Shown one piece after another: positions 12,946 through 23,216 of a DNA stretch of 64,000 nucleotides. Where the stretch lies: positions 13,909,001 through 13,973,000 of the forward strand of contig NC_092570.1 of the NCBI RefSeq assembly GCF_037975245.1, in the 5' to 3' direction. The translations under genes were made by a program, and so were the position numbers. Position 1 is the first letter of the stretch, and every line of letters begins with the position of its first letter. Below the pieces are notes generated by a model, which worked only from the letters and a program-made list of their open reading frames with translations, ran no database searches and was not told the DNA's origin. The stretch is from Apostichopus japonicus (Eukaryota; Echinodermata; Holothuroidea; Aspidochirotida; Stichopodidae).

Positions 12946-15900
12946 CTATACCACGAAGAGACAAAAAAAAAGATACTGTAAAAAAAAATATATATATTTA
13001 TAAAATGTCACAAACATTGATTTGGCCTTTAAAAAGAAATGCACGTACATAATGGCATAGCCTATGGTATACGGTAGCCTGTAATTGACATGCATCCCTG
13101 TTTACCAGAAAATTGCCTCGCATAGTGTAGAATAGGCACATGTATTCGACCAATTGGTTCACACAGACAGTTTTTTTTTACACAATCGCTTCGACGAAAC
13201 TGTCATGATATATACTTATATAAAAAAATAGTGGAGACAGTTTGTAGTTAATAGCTTGCAACGCGATGTTTTTTTTTTCTTTCTAAGTGCAGAACTTCTC
13301 CCACGAGATCCCTTGTTTTGAATCATCATGCTTCATTAGACTTTAGCGGTGGGGGGGGGGGGCATATATATAAGGTTGGAATAAGAGGGGGGTATGACGT
13401 AGCACCCACTACTCATAGCTAGTACAGTTACTACTGTTCATGTTCCACAACCGTGCATCAGTAAGCACTGCGCTGTGCTCTTGACACGGTAACATGTGTT
13501 ACAGGTAACACATGTTACCGTGTTGCGAACACAGCGCAGTAGTTACTGATGCACGGTTTTGGAACATGAACAGTATAGTTACTGTACTAGCTATAAGTAT
13601 CGGGTGGTCGTATAGCCAAGGAGCTGGTGAAAGTGCACAGAAAATGAGTTTGCTTTAATTAAACAGTCACTCGACTCGGGTCTGTCTTAGATAATTGCTG
13701 ATAACTATCTCATAGACGAAGGAATATAATTTATGTCAGTATTCCTCTGTGACGTCACAATGAGCGTTAACGAGTCTGATGGCCCCCTGCAGAACAAAAA
13801 TTGTCTTGAATTCGTCTTATAAAAGATTGAACTATATTGCATATTACCCTGGAACAGAAATAGTTTGAACCTGGCCCACAATACGCTGTCATTAAGGTAC
13901 TTGACGCTAAATCTCTATCTATGACCTTCAGCTATACACATCTAGATGTAGCCGACAGTATTTACAATTTTTAAGTATTTATTTCATCTCTAATGCACTT
14001 AACAATTAGCGAGCTGAAAGCCTTTTTTTTTTCCTTTCAAAAAATAATTTCTGACACACTGTTGATCCTTGGATGTACTTTTGTGCCTGCGTATAGTTGC
14101 TTAGATTCATGTATTGCTTGTTTCCCGTTAATTTATACAAAATTGTCACGTAATATAGCTAGAGGAGTTCAAGTCATGTTATACCTTTTTATCCACCAGA
14201 GGGTAAAAATAAAGCAACGCCTGCTGGTGCGTACATTTTAAGCATAGATTACAGTGGCGTAGGAAGGTACTTTTGAGTGGGGGGGCTGAAGACTGATGGC
14301 CGGCCTGGGGGTGGGGTGTAAGGGGAGGGGGTGTCCCCCTCCCCTTTGGAATTTTTTTGCATTTCCAGGTGGCCTCAGATGCAATTTGGTGCAATATAGC
14401 ACACTTCAACCCACCCACTCCATCTTGTATATAATTTTGCATTTTTACCTGGCCTTAGATGCAATTTGGTGCTCCAAATGAGATTTTTTTCTCATTTGGA
14501 AATGAAAAAGGGGTTTTCTGACTTGCGAAGCGGGGGGGGGGGGGCGGAATGATACTTCCGTCCCTCCATATTTTTCACGAGGGGGGCTCGCGCCCCCCCA
14601 GCCCCCGGGTCCTACGCCCTTGATAGATTATACTACATCACTATATAGTATATCTTCTGTAATGATGAAAAATAACATAAAAAATATAAAAATGCACGTG
14701 TTAAATTTATCACGTGTAGCCAATATAGATAAATAGGCTGGCTCCAATAATTATGAGGGTTGGGAAATAATGTACACTGTAAATAAGATAAAAAGCTTAA
14801 GAATAGAAAATAACAAATCAATAGTGTTATCGATATACCATAAAATTAAGTTGCAAATCTGTAGAAATTGGTTTTATATGGTATTACTCATGCAACTGAG
14901 AGAAAAGCATTTTGCATCTTGCAGGGAAAACGAGGGGAAAATGTTTTTGGGGTTATTGTACTGAGAACCTTTTGGCAAAAAGGTCAGATTTGGTTGTTGC
15001 AACAAGGCAGATATACCTATTCCGAACAGAATAGCTTCTATGATTAATTTAAATTCATACATGAGATGATCTATACAATAAACAAATAAGTCGAAATTTC
15101 CCTACGTTTTAGTGATTTTTTTTCTTGAAACGAAAAAAGGTTACGTTGTGAATTATATTGACAGTACTAGTGTCTCGATGGCAGAAATTTATCACATTGT
15201 TATCTACTTTGCAATATTTCTTTAAATTATGTTGTTGTAATGTGTTCAAGTTGGATTATGTTATAACATGTTTTTAGACACCTGGTATACTGAACTGATC
15301 TGGTACTGAAGTGACCGATAGTTAATCAGCAAGTTTCCAACGGTCTATAGTCGACCACGCATTATATTACATAATGGATACATTGTGAATACATCTGCCT
15401 ATGTCTATACACATAGCAGGTCTAACGATAAGAATTCTTGAATTGATTGCACGGTGGCTAACGTCGTGAAATTTTAGTGGAATGTTTTGCTTCAACTTCT
15501 ACTTTGGGGACTAAAATTAATCACCAACGGTATCAACAGTATCATACATCTAGTATGGCTCTGCTTTCCCTAAACGTACCCAACCCCCCCCCCCTCCACC
15601 CACACCCCAAATAAACCACTGTTACTACCATGGTATAGGTCGACAATTGATACGCCATTTTAAAGTACCCACCAAACTCGATAATTTAAGCAAGTTGTAC
15701 ATCCCATTCGTGTCGTGTTTCCGTTCTAATCTTTTGGCATCCACAGGCTGAGCACGTAACCTTTGCTATTGTTGTGATTAATTACAATATACACGCAAGA
15801 AAAATGCAACTTTGCCAAGGTCCATCGACCACGAACGTCTAGATAAGAAACTACTTTTTTTTCAGTGTTCCATGTGCCCACAAATTTCACATGCAGGCAG

Positions 15901-17880
15901 GCTGAACGCGTGACCGAACCAGGCTGCATGCTGAGATTAATTTCAGAGATACGGATATGAACTGCAGAGGAGGAGGAGTTACACAATCGGATGTTTACCG
16001 AAGTAATGAAATAACTCTGTCTCCATAATACCAACTATATACGTATAATGCACCGACTGGTGTATATGTAATTTCGTGTAAAAACGAGAGGCTATTATAG
16101 CAGTTCGTATCTTAAATCTGTTTACCATGAGTTCTCAAATTAAGTTTCTATAGCGAGGGTGCATGGGAGAAAATACAAAAATTGGTTGGAGCAAAGGGCC
16201 AGAGAACTAATGCATCTCCCTGTACGTATAGATTGAGCATGCAGTGTGTAGGGTAAGGTACTCACGCCTACAAGGCAATGCAGGTTCACATACGCGATTA
16301 ATGCCAGATTTGGCCCAATTTGTTTTTCTGTCTTTTTTTTTTCGCTGGCAGGATTGAAATCTTCCGTGCTACGCATTGATTCACTGGTCGACAATTGAGA
16401 ACCCGTAGCGTAAATACTTCATGCCATAAACACAATGCTTTATTTTAACCCGAACAAGGCTTTCTCTATAGGCCTATATGATATGTCATTGCACTGTATT
16501 AATAAGGTAAAGGAATACTTACTCAAACCAGCGTATAGGGCAAATGCTATCGCCTGCAGGGTAGCGGCCATACCAGGAGGGGCAACGTCGTTGCAGAAGG
16601 CGGTAACATTGGGCCAAAGCAGTCCGAAACAGATCCCATGTAGCAGTTCAACCGGGAGTATCAGCCAAGGGTTAATCAGGATACTGTAGACGATGAAACG
16701 CGTTGCCCATGCGCACAGGACGACGTAGAAGATTCCCTCATGGCCGAGCTTCTGGATAATCTTCTTGCTATTCCACATGAAAAAGACTTCACCGATACAA
16801 TTGAATGCCGGACAGAGTGCGCGCGTTAAGTGAGGGGAGCTTAACTCGTTCAGAAAGAGATACTTGAAGCTATCCTGGCCGTAGGAAAAGCCGAAGGTAC
16901 ACATCACCAGAAGAAACATAAATATGCGCGGTTTCTTCAGGACGCCGCCCGCGCTCCTGAAGAACGTTGCGTTGGGCGTATGGTGAGCGAAAGGGGTCTT
17001 AGAAGCAGGCCAAAGAGTTAAAAGGATAAGGATGGTAAAGATTACGAACGCAGGAAGAAACTCATGAAGGAAGATAACATTCTTTGAGTACAAATCTAAA
17101 AGTAATCCGGTAGTTACTGCAAAGAGTAGTCCACCGATGCTTCCCCAAAGCCGTTGGCGCCCGTAGCTTTGTTTGGGGTTTCCCTTGATAAGCTGCATCG
17201 CGTTAGCATCTTGTAGGGGGACGACAGCAGCGTTGCAGCATTGCCCTAGACCAATTAGGATAAGACAAGCGAGAAACGTGAAGGTCGTGTTTGCTTTGAA
17301 TGGACCTACGGAATCAGTAACCAAAGTGTCCTCGCTAGAGTTGGTTGCAGGTGGTAGGATATCAGGGTCAACTGCACCTGGTACAAAGAGCGTTCCAAGG
17401 AAAAAGCCCCCGACTCCTAAGACATTCGCCATCATCAAAGCCTTGTGAAGACTATATGTATCCGCCAGGTAACCCCAGATGGGACTCACTATGAAGTCGA
17501 GCAGAGGCTCAGCCCCGCGAATGAGTCCGATCTGAGTTATGCTTAAACCGAGATGTGACAGGTACACAGGAAGCGTTGGGAAAAGTGATACCAAAGCTGT
17601 TCAGAAAAGGGAAATAAATAGGGAACTTAGATGACCAGGATGATATCAATTGTAATTGGCCATTTTAAGAAGCAAAACCAGTTGTGAATGACTCGACAAT
17701 GATCCAACTATAGCTTAAAATTCGATATTGAATTCGTCTTTATATCAACGAATTGTAATATTAAACCGACTACTTTTCCATATAGTTCATAACATCGTTA
17801 AGGTTTCACGCAAACTTACCTCCAATGTAGACAAAATACATTGCCTTGACAGGTAAGAGGTCTTTGTTGATGGACGCCAT
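12704..17880 (-). CDS. MFSD6: MFSD6-like major facilitator transporter, three coding exons
   Basis: Joining 17880-17820, 17596-16523 and 12945-12704 (minus strand) gives one open frame of 1377 bp, 458 residues plus stop. All junctions are GT-AG and phases match. The N-terminus carries an INKDLL segment followed directly by a helix and an LP-x-Y motif, which is the arrangement I know from MFSD6 (MFS_1_like family). The middle exon holds most of the roughly 12 hydrophobic helices; the last exon gives a YAGLSEAIGTMAGG glycine-rich helix and a charged cytosolic tail. MFSD6-type proteins are polytopic membrane proteins with poorly defined substrates. Vertebrate MFSD6 is longer (near 790 residues), so this is a compact form or lacks upstream exons. 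The frame stays open upstream of the first ATG to a possible AG acceptor at about 17915, beyond which an in-frame stop lies close by, so an extra 5' coding exon is possible. Orthology (MFSD6 versus MFSD6L) is not settled. Confidence 0.88.
13403..13606. repeat. Long near-perfect palindrome (foldback MITE)
   Basis: Arms 13417-13502 and 13505-13592 are reverse complements with only a handful of mismatches, starting AGCTAGTACAGTTACT and meeting at a 2-nt centre next to GTAACACATGTTAC. Weaker pairing extends to 13403 and 13606. No clear target duplication is seen. It lies in the MFSD6-like intron. Confidence 0.9.
14252..14622. mobile_element. hAT-like non-autonomous element (371 bp)
   Basis: Flanked by a perfect 8-bp direct repeat ATAGATTA at 14244-14251 and 14623-14630. 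Termini are CAGTGGCGTAGGA on the left and the reverse complement of CAAGGGCGTAGGA on the right. Subterminal G-runs and C-runs follow. An 8-bp duplication with CA-starting termini is typical of the hAT superfamily; no transposase is encoded. Confidence 0.85.
16523..17596 (-). CDS. MFSD6: MFSD6-like coding exon 2
   Basis: 1074 bp, entered by the acceptor CTGAACAG and left through the donor GTAAGT at 16522-16517. It encodes nearly all transmembrane helices, including LPVYLSHLGLS near its start. Base composition is visibly more GC-rich than the flanks, as expected for coding sequence. Confidence 0.9.
17820..17880 (-). CDS. MFSD6: MFSD6-like coding exon 1
   Basis: Starts at ATG 17880-17878 and encodes MASINKDLLPVKAMYFVYIG plus one base. 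The donor GTAAGTTTG follows at 17819-17811. The split glycine/alanine codon is completed by the next exon. Confidence 0.85.
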
Positions 17881-18245
17881 TCCTTTTACGTATCGTTGTA
17901 TATGCGATGAACCTGCAGGTTACAAGAGAGCAATAACACACACAGAAATCAAATGTTTTTTAATCCCTTTGAGTATATACTTACAACTAACATTCGAGTT
18001 TCAAAAACGCCTATCTGATCATTTTCTAGATAACTTAATATTTCTATCTTCTATATTTCTCTCCTTTTTGGTATGTGTACCGTGTACCACCAGCATGAAT
18101 TCATTTACTAATAAATCAGAGGACACTATATGGTCAGTACTAAAATTTTAAATGTATTAATACAACCTTGAAACGACCAAACTTGTCATTCGTAAAACTT
18201 CATTAACTCCGTAGTAAATACACCAACTGGCGTGGAAGTCGCTCT

Positions 18246-18479
<234 letters not shown>

Positions 18480-19189
18480 GTAGCGTTGCCGCCAAATTGT
18501 AGAAAGTTTAACGGAACTGTTCCACCGTAAATTGAGGAAACTTTCACGGAAAAGTTGACTGTTCTAATAATCACATTGTAGCTCCAAAATAAGTCACGAA
18601 ACGCAGCTATTAAAGTTGGCTTCTATTTATTAATGCAATACACTGACTTAAAAGGCTAAATAACAACAAGGTAAACAAGAACTGACTGAATAATTACTAA
18701 CAGCTGATAACTTACAACTAACAAGTAAACAACTGACCGAGTGACAAAAACTAAAAATGATAACTGCAGAGAACTGCTAAAGTAGCAAACTAAATGGTAG
18801 CTGACAAATTACAACTGGGATAGACTGGCTTCTGCCCATTGACTACATCCCTTTTTAAACAGACCCATGCCCAGCTACTGACCTCCAATCCTGATAAGCT
18901 AAGCTGGCTGTCTTCGCACCTTTTACAAAGAATAATATAAGTACATACATATAAAATGAAACTTTCCCAGGACTAATAATAAGATAAGAGCATGCAGTAA
19001 AACTTTCCAAGGCTTTTAAATCAAGATAAGATACGCTTATGACACTTATCCTTATGATTCATTAGGTTTTTTAATTAACACTTACAGGGTGTAAACAAAT
19101 TAGTGTGAGAAAATCTAGTTTCTCACCACCCTGAATATATAATTATTAATATAATTATTTATATATATTGATAGTAATTATATGTTGAG
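18480..19189. other. Unidentified non-coding block between TA tracts
   Basis: A block with recurring AACTGA and AACTTTC words and no coding frame. It begins TGTAGCG and contains a CTCACCA near 19128, which made me consider a solo LTR, but no target duplication is present. Confidence 0.4.
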
Positions 19190-19204
19190 ATAAGTTGAGA
19201 CTAG

Positions 19205-19255
19205 TGGAACACTATTAGTTATTACTCAGAGCCTCACGCGTTGAGCGATCATCAG

Positions 19256-19262
<7 letters not shown>
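19205..19262 (-). ncRNA. Hammerhead ribozyme motif 2 (degenerate core)
   Basis: CTGATGA at 19255-19249, then a CGC/GCG stem II, then GAGGC where GAAAC is expected (19235-19231), the TCTGA loop and the GTA triplet at 19225-19223. Stem I pairs ATTGT-type bases with ATAAC. The A-to-G change in the GAA core should abolish cleavage. It shares long flanking similarity with motif 3. Confidence 0.65.
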
Positions 19263-19353
<91 letters not shown>

Positions 19354-19369
19354 TATATATATATATACA
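19259..19369. repeat. TA microsatellite between two hammerhead motifs
   Basis: About 110 bp of alternating TA, sandwiched between hammerhead motifs 2 and 1. Confidence 0.95.
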
Positions 19370-19459
19370 CTGATTAATATAGCTGTCAGGTACCTCAACG
19401 AGAGTGCTCTAAGCATTTTGCTGAGCATTACAAATAGAGTATATTCCAGGCTAGCAATT

Positions 19460-19513
19460 CATTGCTTCACTACTCAGAGTTTCGTGGGTAGATCCACTCA
19501 TCAGGCGATACAG
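19460..19513 (-). ncRNA. Hammerhead ribozyme motif 1 (intact consensus core)
   Basis: Minus strand reads CTGATGA (19504-19498), a GTGG/CCAC stem II with a 6-nt loop, GAAA (19483-19480), a 2-bp stem III (AC/GT) closed by TCTGA, then the cleavage triplet GTA at 19473-19471. Stem I pairs 19511-19505 with 19470-19464 (four pairs, an A-A mismatch, then more). Every invariant core base is present. Minimal stem III type I hammerheads are known in Penelope-like elements, and this lies about 420 bp 3' of the endonuclease frame on the same strand. Confidence 0.82.
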
Positions 19514-19930
19514 CAGTATAATGCAAGACTGCATGCACTTAAATACAATACAGCAGAACACACATAGAACAAAAGAACGATATGGACCGATAACCCTGAA
19601 AGAAACCTACTCTTTTAATCTGGATAGGGAGAATTTGTTTGCATGCCTACAGGTGGTTATAAACTCTGAACGGGTATTTAACGTATACTGTTGGGTTTGT
19701 AAATAATAAGAAACTCTTCCCACGGATTGCACCTTCTTGTAGCAACATTATGAGTACTGGCTTTTACTAGGTATTTCCAAGTGATTTTATACGGAACATT
19801 GCTATCTTTCAAGTGCCAAATGTATTTGCTGAGTGCTGTGCCATGGCGTATCTTTTGTTGTTAAAAGATTTTTTTGTGGAACTTTTTAAGAAAAAGTCAC
19901 CCAGGAAAGAACCTGGGCACGAAAACCAAA

Positions 19931-20263
19931 CTACCAAACGACTGATCCGCTCTCAGCCCCAGTCCCCTTGCATCGGGACTGTGACTGTGTGATTTTTTTG
20001 TGGTTGTTATATCTGGGTTTGAAAGATTCCGCAAGGCCAACAGTTTCTGTCCCCACCACCGAGGATACAGTGGCCTGATACACTACTGGGGAGGGGGTGT
20101 TACATTTACCAGGGGCAGGGCATTCCATTTTGTTTCTGCAGTTACAGGAGTCTTCCTTCTTATTAGCACTCTTAAGTAAAACTTGATTATGTGCACTTAC
20201 AGTATGCTGAATGTTGTCCATACAACAGTAACTGATTTTTATGGTGTTTTTTTGTTGTTGCAT
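19931..20263 (-). pseudogene. GIY-YIG endonuclease region of the Penelope-like element
   Basis: A second frameshift, in an A7 run near 20250, separates this from the RT. The frame holds a cysteine cluster (CNCRNKMECPAPGKC), VVYQATV (GIY equivalent), ETVGLAES (YIG equivalent) and FKPRYNNHKK, the expected order for a PLE GIY-YIG domain. The end is degenerate and stops soon after the NHKK segment, so the C-terminal part of the domain is lost. Confidence 0.85.
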
Positions 20264-21345
20264 ATTTGATGCAAGACACTTCCGGGAGGGAAATGTTTCT
20301 TAACAAGAAAAAGGAATGTTTGTCCGGTGTTTGTGTCGACATTCTTCGAATACCGTGGGTTAAACCAAATAACCTTTCTAGACCTGTTACGTTTCTTCTT
20401 TGGCTGCGGCTCGGAGTAGGTGAGCTTGTGTTTGAACCCGCTGTTGTTTAGCGCTTGTTGGTAAATAGGAGCGGCTTTGTTAAAAACTTCCTCATTAGAA
20501 GAGATGTCACACAATGTTCTGTTGATGGACGCTGGTAGATTTTTTAGTATAACTTGCGGGTGGTTGGATTTACTGTGTATGTACTGTGGAGTGTTGCCAG
20601 GCTTGGTGTAGGGGTAGTACTGGTTTGTAATGAGGTCTAACGTCACATCTAGGTAGTTGATGACTTTCTGGTTGGCTTCTACAGTGATTTTTAAACCATA
20701 GGTGTTAAATATTTTACAGAGGTCTTTCTTGATGTGCTCTATCACTTGTGGTTTTTCGTCAAAGGTTGTTAGTCCGTCATCTCTATACAGGCCAATCCTT
20801 CCCTTGTCATATTTTTGGGCGATAATATTGAGCAGAAAAGTCCCCACTAGCTCACAGATCTCCGCTCCGTCGAAACTACCCATAATGACGTCAAATAGAT
20901 AGTCAGAATTTTTTTTTTTTTGTCCACGGTGCTCCGTTATGGAAGAGCAAGGATTTCCTGCAATGCATTATTATGTCGATATCCTGGTTTGCGATGGTAT
21001 TGTACTGCCGTGCAAATCGAAGGGCTAGTGTGAGGAGGTCTTCCGTGATGGATGGATAAAAATCCACTATGTCAAAGCAAATGAAAGAAACTGCCTGTTT
21101 GTTTTTCAGGTTTTGGAACCACTCAATGACTGCAGTTGTATTCTTCCATTGGTTGAGATTTGCCATTTTCAGAAGTTTTGAATTGCAGCAGTCCAAAATC
21201 ACTTTGCTGATTTTTCCCAGTTCAGATTTTGCTGGATTTATGATTCTGCACGATGGCTTTGTTTTGAAGCTAGTTTTATGGTCTATTAATGTTATGTATG
21301 CTTCATTCCTTGCTGGTATGTTGATACGGTCGGCAAGTTGGAGGT
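20239..21345 (-). pseudogene. Penelope-like reverse transcriptase, frameshifted
   Basis: Two frames join across an A13 run at about 20911-20923. The upstream frame (21345-20903) reads AYITLIDHKTSFKT, CRIINPAKSELGK and FDIVDFYPSI (motif A with its aspartate). The downstream frame (20905-20239) continues with MGSFDGAEICELVG and the catalytic IGLYRDDGL, then a basic KKKRNRSRKVIWFNP stretch that in this class precedes the endonuclease. The order and motifs match Penelope-like RTs. It is dead as written because of the frameshift and missing N-terminus. Confidence 0.9.
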
Positions 21346-21348
21346 TGG

Positions 21349-21470
21349 CTGCAAAAACGGGGGCTCCCGAGTTGGCACCGAAAAACGGGGGCTCCAGAAA
21401 TGGCGCCCAGAGTTGGCCCCGAAAAACGGGAGCTCCAGAAATGGCGCCCGAGTTGGCCCCGTTTGGGGTC
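21349..21470. repeat. GC-rich short tandem repeat, about 40-bp period
   Basis: The word CCGAAAAACGGG recurs at 21379 and 21419 with GAGTTGGC and AGAAATGGCGCCC between, and a partial unit precedes it. Composition is strikingly GC-rich for this window. It abuts the 5' truncation of the Penelope-like RT. Confidence 0.8.
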
Positions 21471-23063
21471 CCGAGGGCTGTGAAATTGCACGAAATATAC
21501 CTCTTTCATTTTCACACCATATATAAGCATATATGAAAAATAATAATGGTAATGATAATTAAGCTTATGTAGGTCTAAGCAACTATATACAAGATGAAGG
21601 AAAATGTGAAAAGTTTTGAACAAGTATAAATATATTAAACGAAGATAAGGAACAGCTTACCTACACGACTCTGCAAGATTCGGTAACCAATTTTCTGACT
21701 TGTCTGGTACGTTATGCTTTCTAAAGTGTCAATAAAACACATGTGTGTTTCGTTGCTCAAATGAAATAGAGAAAGGCGGGTATATTTCTGGCATTTCATT
21801 TTGTTAATTCGGTTTCAGGTACGATTGAATAAAACTTCTCGAGCCTGCCAGAAAAAAAGGTCATTCTGGCAAATTAACTGGTAGTAAATGTGCACGAAAA
21901 TACTCGGAAATAGTTTCCATTATAGTAGTTAAACAAGTTCGCTTGTCCACAATTTTGGCCGGCATTTTTCATATTTCACTTGTTATATAGTAATATATTA
22001 TCTTCAAATTCTGTAGGAGCGACGAAATATTTCAAATTGAATAAAAATGCATTGAGTACTCGCTGATTAAGCCCTCTATTTTGTAAAATGTCCACTCAGG
22101 TTGGATTCATGACTGAGCAGTTGTCCTTCGCCTCAATGTACGTGATGATAATGTGCGTTATCGGCTTGGCAACAAAAGACTAGCAAAATATCAACAAGAC
22201 AAAGGAACGGAAAACAGACGTAGGCTAATTGGTCTGTTGAATGTAGGGTACTTTATGTTGCATTCTTCATATTGATTTAATAACAACAATAAAAATTAAA
22301 AACTGGATCCCCACCACACCCTGACCCAGTGAACACAATAGCACGTCCACGTAAACAAAACACCTTTGCGAACGTTGACGCTCTCCGACTTCAGCGACTG
22401 AACATCAATGAGTTTTCGCTAAACGTTAACACATATATTGGTAACATATGCCATTGTTGCGAACGCAGATTTCTGCGTTCGGGACGCAAGATTACACCCA
22501 GGGACGCGAAATCTTCCAACTGCTTGCGACCGGATATTGCGTAAAAGAGTAACTTATATATATATATACTTAATTGGGAAAGGGTTTCGGAACTGGTCGG
22601 GGTTGGACCGACTTGCCTGTAGTGGACGGGGAAAGGGAAAACTTTTCTCAAATTTTGAATAAATATATGGATAAAATTCCATTGGGTAACTGTTAATGTA
22701 ACTTATGTCAGGGGTTAATAAAAGTTGTGAGGAATTAAGGTCTAGCCCTTATAGGTTCTTGCCCTCGTGTCGTTGAGATATATACGTAATGTTTTCTACA
22801 ACATTGAAAGGGCTCAATTACATCAGTTGAAAAGTGAATTATCTTTATGCTGGCAGTGTTTCCAGCTGGCACTCGTTCCATTTGATTTCCAACAGCTCAT
22901 GTGACTGCATACAGCATCATAAATCAGTCGAGAAGTAGTTTATACCCCTTTTTGCTGGCATTTGTTCTAGTTTAACTTCACGTCTATATAATTATATATG
23001 TGCATATATATATATATATATATAGCCTATACTAAAGTTTACATGGACGCTATTTGTTTCACT
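21471..23063. other. Non-coding, between Penelope-like element and satellite
   Basis: Nothing recognisable except the dispersed repeat at 22325 and a short TA tract at 22999-23024. Confidence 0.6.
22325..22405. repeat. Dispersed repeat, pair with 26683-26760
   Basis: CACAATAGCACGTCCACGTA, then GCTCTCC and TTCAGC in the same order as the second copy. Confidence 0.6.
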
Positions 23064-23216
23064 GTGTACATTGCATGCCGTCCAGGCCTGCGTGATACTA
23101 TATGGTCATAATAGTCTACTGCATAATTTACCACTTCGCAATTTGAGTTGCAGAGCTCTGTGTTGTAGTTGTATTGTGTGCATTGCATGCCGTCCAGGCA
23201 TGCGTGATACTATATG

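Larger units (their letters stand above)
12946..16522 (-). other. MFSD6-like intron 2 (3.6 kb)
   Basis: Large intron between coding exons 2 and 3. It holds the foldback palindrome at 13403-13606 and the hAT-like MITE at 14252-14622. Open frames inside it (for example at 15.7-16.4 kb) show no recognisable domain and I take them as chance. Confidence 0.8.
19190..21345 (-). mobile_element. Penelope-like retroelement, 5'-truncated and frameshifted
   Basis: On the minus strand the order is reverse transcriptase (21345-20264), GIY-YIG endonuclease (20263-19931), a non-coding segment, then two hammerhead motifs (19513-19460 and 19262-19205). RT followed by C-terminal GIY-YIG is diagnostic for Penelope-like elements, and hammerheads in their terminal repeats are established for this class. 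The 5' side stops abruptly at a GC-rich short tandem repeat (21349-21470). The left boundary is inferred from the hammerheads and is uncertain. Confidence 0.8.

Noticed and set aside
18480..19130. Solo LTR (TG...CA ends)
   Set aside because: No 5-bp duplication, no primer-binding or polypurine context, and the ends were chosen by eye.
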